From NCBI GenBank assembly GCA_902476645.1, contig CABSEG010000049.1, forward strand, positions 1 through 21,111: DNA of 21,111 nt. The letters run 5' to 3'. The translations under genes and the position numbers were made by a program. The stretch comes from an uncultured Lachnospiraceae bacterium (GTDB lineage Bacteria; Bacillota; Clostridia; Lachnospirales; Lachnospiraceae). How positions within the stretch are numbered: position 1 is the first letter of the stretch; each line of letters starts with the position of its first letter. Positions 15,765 to 21,111 of this stretch are shown here, in pieces. Below the pieces are notes generated by a model. The model ran no database searches, was not told the DNA's origin, and saw only the letters and a program-made list of their open reading frames with translations.

Positions 15765-18700
15765 ATGACTAGAAAAGATATGTGGAAAAGGTTGATGACA
15801 GCCGCCTTATCCGGCACCCTCATCGTCCAGGGACTTCCCGTGAACACTCTGGCCGCCGAGGCGCAGGCTGGGGATTCCGGGGCGGCAGATAGCTTGATTG
15901 CTTCCTTTGACTTTGATAAAGAAGCAGAAGAAGGCGGATTTGTGGGAGGCGGAGCGAAGGCTTCCGGTACCTATACCCTTCAGGAGCACAACGGAGGATA
16001 TGCTCTGTACTTAAATGGAAGCCAGTTTCTAAATGTTTCGGCGGAAAACGGGGAAAGCCTATTAACCGGAAAAGAAGAGATTACAGTCTCTTATGATGCC
16101 AAAGCAGCAAAGGGAGATAAAAGCTGGACTTTCTATGCAGCACCCAATGGAAATACCCAGACTTACCAACAAGAACATTACCTGGGCGTGTTACATACCA
16201 CAGGTGGAATCAATGTGGAAAGATATCATAATACAGGAACAAGGCCTCAAAACAATTTGGAGGCCACATCATCCAATGAATGGATGCATGTGGATGTGGT
16301 GGTGACAGAAGGAGAGACCAGGCTTTATGTCAATGGCGAGCTGGAGGATCAATCAGACAGCGATTACCTTTTGACTGATATTTTAGGAGATAATAGTGTT
16401 CTCCAGATTGGAAAAGCAAACTGGGAGAGTGGGGAATACTATGCGGGATGGCTGGACAACTACCGCATCTACGAGAAGGCACTCACAGAGGAGGAAATTC
16501 AGGAACAGTATGCGGAGTTTGCCGCGCAAAATGATCCCATGCAGCAGGCATACAATGAACTGACAATATTAGATGCAGATGATGTAAGAGGAAATCTGCC
16601 GCTGGTACGAGAAGGGAAGAATGGAGCCTCTATCGAATGGGAATCCAGCAATCCGGAGGTAGTGACTGATGAAGCAGAGGTAGGACTCTATGACGGAGGC
16701 GTGGTACGCCGTCCGGCAGCAGGGGAAGACCCGGTACCGGTTACTCTTACCGCCACTTTGACCATGGAGGGGTATGAAGAGTCCCTGACAAAACAGTTTC
16801 ATGTGACAGTACAGCCGCTGCCGGAAGATTTGGATACGGATTACACAGACGGATATTTGTGGGCGCACTTTGATGCTTCCGGAGGATACGAGAAAATCTT
16901 CTTCGGATACAGCGAAGACGGGCTTAACTGGGAAAAATTAAACAAGAATCCTTATGGCACGCCGCAGCCCATTCTGACCAACGATGCGCCAGGCAGTGAC
17001 CTGGGAGTCCGGGATCCTCATCTGATCCGTTCCCCGGAGGGAGATAAGTACTGGATCCTAGGTACAGATCTGCACGCAGAAGGAGGAGGAGCCGGAGGAA
17101 GCGGCTGGAACCAGCTTAGTGCCAGCCAAAACATCGTAGTTTGGGAGTCCACGGATCTGGTGAACTGGAGTGAGCCGAGACTGGTTTACGCAGGCTTTGC
17201 CAATGCGGGCTGCGTTTGGGCACCGGAAGCTATTTATGATGAGACCACAGGGGATTATCTGATTTACTGGTCATCCAGAGACAAGTCTAAGGACGGCACA
17301 GAGGAAAATGCCCTCCGGGTCTATGTTTCCAGAACCAGGGATTTTAACACCTTCTCCGAGCCTCAGGTTTGGCTGAGTGAAGACGTTGCAGGAAGCGAGG
17401 TCAATATTATTGACAGTACCATTGTAAAAGCAGATGGAAAATTCTATCGTTTTTCCACCTCCGATTGGAATACGGTCATTGATGTCAGCGACACGTTGGA
17501 TGACACCGACGTGCTGGATGTTCAGGTAGACCCGGAAAAGAGCACGCCAAAGGGTTCCTGGACCAGACTGGTAACTCGTTCCGGAAGCGCCGCCGCAGGC
17601 TTTGACAGAAGAGAAGGCTTTACCGTTTATCAGCTTCCGGATGGCACCTGGTGCGCAATGGGAGACAATGGAGGATATAAAGCTTTTGTTACGGATGATT
17701 TGTCTAAGGGGACTTTTCAGCCGGCAGATGCCAGCTTTCCAGACGGACGTTTCCGCCATGGAACGGTGATGCGCCTTTCTGAGACTGAGAGAGCGCGGAT
17801 TATGGAAGCTTATGGGGAAAAAGAGGATCAGGAAGAGCCAGAGAGCCAGGAGCCTGTATTGGAGTATAACTTTGAGCAGGATCTGGGGAAAAAGGTTATG
17901 ACGGATACCGCAAAAGGGAATGCTACAGAGGATAATGGAATCCTGTACGGCAATGCTGCGGTCGTCTATGATGCAGAGCGGGATAGCAATGTGTTGCAGT
18001 TAAATGGAAGCAACGGTGCCTACGGGGAGATTCCCCAGGGTTTCTTTGACGGCAGAGACACCATGAGTATTTCTGTGGATGTGAAATCCAATTTAAACAG
18101 CGGAAACTTCTTTACCTTTACGTATGGAAAGGATAGTACCTTCTACAACTTCCTGCGCATTCGAGGAAAAGAAATCCGCTATGGAATGACCAAGTCCGGA
18201 TGGCAAAATGAGCAGGAAGTAAAGACCGCAGACGGAGCCAATACCGGAGTATGGCAGAATGTGATTTTGACAGTCAATGGAACAACGATGAAGCTGTACG
18301 TGGATGGTATGCTGGTAGATGAAAATGACAGTACAGGTATTCGTACCTCTGATTTTGGAACGGGTATTCTCGCTTACCTGGGAAGATCTTTCTATGACGG
18401 AGATCAGTATTTTAATGGAAGCTATGATAATTTCAAAGTATACAACCGGGAGCTGAGCCAGGAGGAGATTTTAGACAGTGCGCTGGAGACGGCAAATCTG
18501 CTGCGGGACGTGACTGTGGGTACGGTTCCGGAGGACCCTGCCAACACCATGGGAACAGATGATCACACGGCAGTGACCTCTTCGGTTCATGAACAGACCA
18601 AGGAAATCACCTCCTATGTGAGAAAGGAAGCAGATTTAACGGCAGTGCCTGTAAAGGTTTCTGTGCTCTCCGACGAGGTGGTATTTACCGTAAACGGCGA

Positions 18701-20777
18701 AGCCTGGGAAAACGGAAGCGTACTGGATCTGACAAAGGATGTTCAGATAACGCTGAATTATCTGGATGCCAAGACGGAGACCTGGACGATCAAGACCCCT
18801 TCCATCGCGACGAATCCGGTGCTGCCCGGTCAGTACGCAGATCCGGATATCGACTATTTTGACGGCAAGTACTGGCTTTATCCCACAACGGATGGATATT
18901 CCGGATGGGGCGGCTGGATCTTCCACGCATTCTCCTCCGAGAATCTGGTAGACTGGACCGATGAGGGAGTCATCCTGGATGTAAAAAATAAGAATCCGGG
19001 TGTCAATGAAAATGGGGTACAGATTGCATCCTCCGCCTGGTCGGATGGAAATGCTTGGGCTCCGTCCATTGAAAAGAAAAATGGAAAGTACTATTTTTAC
19101 TATTGTGGAAATGTCAACAGCTCTTATACGGGTCAGTGTGGCAGCGGAAAGGCCATCGGCGTTGCCGTATCCGACAGTCCGGCAGGGCCCTTTGTGGCCA
19201 AAGAAACGCCGATTGTGGATCCGAAAATGTGTGCGGATGCCAATATCGGATTCTCCGGACAGGTGATCGATCCTTCCATCTTTACCGATGATGACGGAAC
19301 GTCGTATCTGTTCTTTGGAAACGGTGGGAATGGCTGTGCTATGGCAGAGCTGAATGATGATATGATGAGTATCAAAGCGGGAACATTAAAGAAGATCAAC
19401 GGAATGAAAGACTTTAGGGAGTCCGTGGTGGTAACCAAGAGAAATGGACTTTATCACTTTACCTGGTCCTGTGATGATACGGGAAGCCCTAATTATCATG
19501 TAAACTATGGCACGGCCGAGAAACTGGATGGAAACGTAACCTTCCGGTATACGTTGCTTGAGAAAGACGAAGCAGGAGACATGCTGGGTACCGCCCATCA
19601 ATCCCTCCTGTATATGCCGGAGACGGATACCTGTTATATGGCATACCACAGGTTCTATACGCCCCTTGGTATTTATACAGACGGTCTTGGGTATCACAGA
19701 GAGACCTGTATTCAAGAGATTACGTTTGATGAGAATGGACTGATGAAACCGATAAGACCCACCATGGAAGGGGCCAGGGCTAAGGCTACTGTGACCTATG
19801 CCGCAGGCGAGGGTGGTTCCGTCCAGGGACAGGCTAAACAGATTGTATATCTGGGAGAGAGTACCGAGGAAGTAACGGCAGTGGCAGAAGAAGGCTATGA
19901 GTTTGTAAGATGGGATGATGGTTTTGCTGAGGCGGTCAGAAGCGATGCAAACGTGCAGGAAGATGCCGTTTACACAGCCATCTTCCAGAAGGTGGAGAAA
20001 CCGGCGCCGCAGGAGAAGGTAACGGTGACTTACACAGCAGGAACCGGCGGAAGAATTGCCGGAATGGCTACACAGACCATTGAGAAGGGCCAAAGCACCA
20101 GCCAGGTAACGGCGGTGCCCGACCCGGGATATACCTTCTCCAAGTGGAGCGATGGAAAAACCACAGCTTCCCGTACGGATGCCAATGTACAGCAAAACGC
20201 CATCTATACGGCGGTCTTTGTAAAGACAGAGATACAGCAGCCAGGCGATTCCCAACAGCCCGGGGGCTCTGATACAGAGACCAAGGAGCCGGAAGCGTCC
20301 AAGGTGAAGCTGAATAAGAAGACGGTCAAGATGGGAGTGAAGGAGAAGGTACAGCTAAAAGCCACAGTTTCCCCGAAAGATGCCTCTCAGAAGGTGACCT
20401 GGAAATCCAGCAAGAAAGCTGTGGTGGCGGTATCCAAAAACGGAAAGCTGACGGCGAAAAAGCCGGGTATCGCGAAGATTACGGTAACCACGGAGAATGG
20501 AAAGAAAGCCACATGCAAGGTGGTCGTAAAGAAGGCGCCGAAGAAGATTACCGCAAAGGTAAAGGTTAAGACGCTGAAAAAAGGAAAATCCTTTAAGATT
20601 AAGGTAAATCTTCCCAAGAACACGGCCAGCTACAAGATCCAGTTTGCTTCCAGCAAAAAGTCCGTGGCTTCCGTAAACGCAAAGGGAAAGGTAACGGCAA
20701 AGAAGAAGGGAAAAGCCGTGATCACGGCCCAAACCTACAACGGCAAGAAAGTCAGAATTGCGGTTCAGGTAAAGTAA
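15765..20777 (+). CDS. Secreted enzyme with two GH43 domains (protein C)
   Basis: This 1670-residue exported protein contains: signal peptide (1-~31, close to that of protein B); LamG-like 44-252; atypical Ig-like 258-350; GH43 361-686; LamG-like 697-906; a beta-rich segment 917-1014 of unknown family; a second GH43 1017-1332; InlB B-repeats 1341-1407 and 1418-1486; Gln/Pro/Gly linker 1487-1511; two basic Big_2-type domains 1512-1670. The first GH43 has Asp417 (GVRDP), Asp550 (IIDST) and Glu617, but the usual EGP reads EGF. The second has Asp1026 (YADPD), Asp1169 (VIDPSIF), Glu1219 (FRES) and His1278, a different subfamily resembling exo-acting arabinofuranosidase/xylosidase types. The roles of these residues are inferred from the family. 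The two domains probably split a branched glycan between them. Transcribed from its own promoter and followed by a terminator. Confidence 0.93.
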   Translation: MTRKDMWKRLMTAALSGTLIVQGLPVNTLAAEAQAGDSGAADSLIASFDFDKEAEEGGFVGGGAKASGTYTLQEHNGGYALYLNGSQFLNVSAENGESLLTGKEEITVSYDAKAAKGDKSWTFYAAPNGNTQTYQQEHYLGVLHTTGGINVERYHNTGTRPQNNLEATSSNEWMHVDVVVTEGETRLYVNGELEDQSDSDYLLTDILGDNSVLQIGKANWESGEYYAGWLDNYRIYEKALTEEEIQEQYAEFAAQNDPMQQAYNELTILDADDVRGNLPLVREGKNGASIEWESSNPEVVTDEAEVGLYDGGVVRRPAAGEDPVPVTLTATLTMEGYEESLTKQFHVTVQPLPEDLDTDYTDGYLWAHFDASGGYEKIFFGYSEDGLNWEKLNKNPYGTPQPILTNDAPGSDLGVRDPHLIRSPEGDKYWILGTDLHAEGGGAGGSGWNQLSASQNIVVWESTDLVNWSEPRLVYAGFANAGCVWAPEAIYDETTGDYLIYWSSRDKSKDGTEENALRVYVSRTRDFNTFSEPQVWLSEDVAGSEVNIIDSTIVKADGKFYRFSTSDWNTVIDVSDTLDDTDVLDVQVDPEKSTPKGSWTRLVTRSGSAAAGFDRREGFTVYQLPDGTWCAMGDNGGYKAFVTDDLSKGTFQPADASFPDGRFRHGTVMRLSETERARIMEAYGEKEDQEEPESQEPVLEYNFEQDLGKKVMTDTAKGNATEDNGILYGNAAVVYDAERDSNVLQLNGSNGAYGEIPQGFFDGRDTMSISVDVKSNLNSGNFFTFTYGKDSTFYNFLRIRGKEIRYGMTKSGWQNEQEVKTADGANTGVWQNVILTVNGTTMKLYVDGMLVDENDSTGIRTSDFGTGILAYLGRSFYDGDQYFNGSYDNFKVYNRELSQEEILDSALETANLLRDVTVGTVPEDPANTMGTDDHTAVTSSVHEQTKEITSYVRKEADLTAVPVKVSVLSDEVVFTVNGEAWENGSVLDLTKDVQITLNYLDAKTETWTIKTPSIATNPVLPGQYADPDIDYFDGKYWLYPTTDGYSGWGGWIFHAFSSENLVDWTDEGVILDVKNKNPGVNENGVQIASSAWSDGNAWAPSIEKKNGKYYFYYCGNVNSSYTGQCGSGKAIGVAVSDSPAGPFVAKETPIVDPKMCADANIGFSGQVIDPSIFTDDDGTSYLFFGNGGNGCAMAELNDDMMSIKAGTLKKINGMKDFRESVVVTKRNGLYHFTWSCDDTGSPNYHVNYGTAEKLDGNVTFRYTLLEKDEAGDMLGTAHQSLLYMPETDTCYMAYHRFYTPLGIYTDGLGYHRETCIQEITFDENGLMKPIRPTMEGARAKATVTYAAGEGGSVQGQAKQIVYLGESTEEVTAVAEEGYEFVRWDDGFAEAVRSDANVQEDAVYTAIFQKVEKPAPQEKVTVTYTAGTGGRIAGMATQTIEKGQSTSQVTAVPDPGYTFSKWSDGKTTASRTDANVQQNAIYTAVFVKTEIQQPGDSQQPGGSDTETKEPEASKVKLNKKTVKMGVKEKVQLKATVSPKDASQKVTWKSSKKAVVAVSKNGKLTAKKPGIAKITVTTENGKKATCKVVVKKAPKKITAKVKVKTLKKGKSFKIKVNLPKNTASYKIQFASSKKSVASVNAKGKVTAKKKGKAVITAQTYNGKKVRIAVQVK
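15894..18482 (+). repeat. LamG/Ig-like/GH43/LamG cassette, copy in protein C
   Basis: Residues 44-906 (863 aa) match the module order and landmarks of residues 1542-2392 of protein B. In C a second, unrelated-subfamily GH43 follows before the shared tail, whereas in B the tail follows at once. Confidence 0.8.
19785..20774 (+). repeat. Shared C-terminal tail, copy 3 (protein C)
   Basis: Residues 1341-1670: two InlB B-repeats, a short Gln/Pro/Gly linker not seen in A or B, and two Big_2-type domains. Residues 1511-1670 hold 46 Lys and 1 Arg against 3 acidic residues. Confidence 0.85.
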
Positions 20778-20827
20778 AATCATAGGGTAACAAAAACAGG
20801 CAGGAGCGTTGCAAAACGGAACATTTC

Positions 20828-20850
20828 CGGGAGCAGTGCTCCTGTTATTT
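20828..20850 (+). terminator. Intrinsic terminator of protein C
   Basis: A 7-bp GC-rich stem with one G-U pair (20828-20834 with 20838-20844) and a 3-base AGT loop is followed by TTATTT and GTT. An alternative, larger pairing of CAGGAGC (20801-20807) with the same right arm is possible. Confidence 0.7.
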
Positions 20851-20886
20851 GTTCTGAGAAAAAGGAAAGGAATTTACGGGTTTTGC

Positions 20887-20915
20887 TTGTCCGGGATAGA
20901 AAAATCATCTATAAT
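20887..20915 (+). promoter_or_regulatory. Promoter of the fourth secreted-protein gene
   Basis: TTGTCC (20887-20892), a 17-base spacer and a perfect TATAAT (20910-20915). Transcription should begin near 20922, right at the base of a hairpin. Confidence 0.65.
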
Positions 20916-20923
20916 AAAAACAA

Positions 20924-20967
20924 ATTCCCTGAAAATTTTGGAAAAAATACCAAAAGGTGCAGGGAAT
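20924..20967 (+). promoter_or_regulatory. Two-tier stem-loop at the 5' end of the fourth gene's mRNA
   Basis: An outer stem ATTCCCTG (20924-20931) with CAGGGAAT (20960-20967) and an inner stem TTTTGG (20936-20941) with CCAAAA (20950-20955) are both perfect, separated by a 4x4 internal loop. The structure starts about 2 bases after the predicted transcription start, as expected for a stabilising 5' hairpin or the aptamer of a small regulator. Confidence 0.5.
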
Positions 20968-21001
20968 GGAAACTGCGTAAGGGAGAAGGAGGATTAGATT
21001 T

Positions 21002-21111
21002 ATGAAGGTAAAAAAGAAAGTATGGAGCATATTGCTGACGCTTTCCATGCTGTGCAGTATGCAAATGCCTGTGGCGGCATCCGAAGCAAGAGATGCATCC
21101 CTGGACGATGC
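21002..21111 (+). CDS. Secreted protein of unknown function, N-terminus only (3' end missing)
   Basis: ATG 21002 follows AGGAGG (20987-20992) by 9 bases. Only 36 codons plus two bases are visible. They form a signal peptide: a KVKKK basic start, a hydrophobic core around residues 7-20 and a likely cleavage site after PVAA (residue 26). The mature part begins SEARDASLDD. The product cannot be identified. Its own promoter and leader hairpin stand just upstream. By position and export signal it may be a further member of this secreted-enzyme cluster, but no catalytic module is in view. Confidence 0.85.
   Translation, partial: MKVKKKVWSILLTLSMLCSMQMPVAASEARDASLDD

Noticed and set aside
20809..20997. 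62-codon frame between protein C and the fourth gene
   Set aside because: It runs through the terminator, promoter and leader hairpin, and has no convincing ribosome binding site.
1..21111. CRISPR array, tRNA, rRNA, insertion sequence or phage genes
   Set aside because: No short regularly spaced repeats, no recognisable RNA genes and no transposase, integrase or phage proteins were seen; the repeats present are protein-module paralogues.

Overview
The window looks like chromosomal DNA from a Gram-positive, fibre- or glycan-degrading member of the Clostridia, most likely a gut Lachnospiraceae. The evidence is AGGAGG ribosome binding sites, extended -10 promoters, classical Gram-positive signal peptides, a dockerin, and very large secreted glycoside hydrolases built from LamG, Ig-like, InlB-B-type and GH43 modules. 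No species is claimed.

Layout. Bases 1-783 hold the 3' end of a secreted or surface protein with FIVAR-like helical repeats and a C-terminal type I dockerin. A bidirectional terminator (797-847) separates it from a convergent ABC exporter half-transporter (minus strand, 892-2655). From a divergent intergenic region the locus then runs rightwards through three giant secreted GH43 proteins: A (2940-6980, 1346 aa), B (7415-15598, 2727 aa) and C (15765-20777, 1670 aa). At the right edge a fourth signal-peptide protein begins (21002 onward, truncated). Each rightward gene has its own candidate extended -10 or -35/-10 promoter and a hairpin behind it, so they look individually transcribed rather than forming one operon.

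How the parts relate. The three GH43 proteins carry five GH43 domains that keep recognisable Asp, Asp and Glu catalytic positions, plus two degenerate, truncated GH43-like segments in which the base Asp is Ser. Protein B reads as a mosaic of its neighbours. Its middle matches the pseudo-propeller/Big_4/GH43 block of A, and its later part matches the LamG/Ig-like/GH43/LamG block of C. All three end in the same tail: two divergent InlB B-repeats and two lysine-rich Big_2-type domains, with 45-52 basic against 3 acidic residues in the last ~160-167 residues and no LPXTG motif or C-terminal membrane helix. I infer a non-covalent attachment module for the cell wall or for an anionic glycan. The most likely role is extracellular removal of arabinofuranosyl, xylosyl or related side chains from a complex polysaccharide. 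No transporter or regulator for that pathway lies in the window.

Most notable for follow-up: the mosaic origin of B, the hypercationic shared tail, the Asp-to-Ser pseudo-GH43 segments, and structured 5' leaders in front of B and of the fourth gene.
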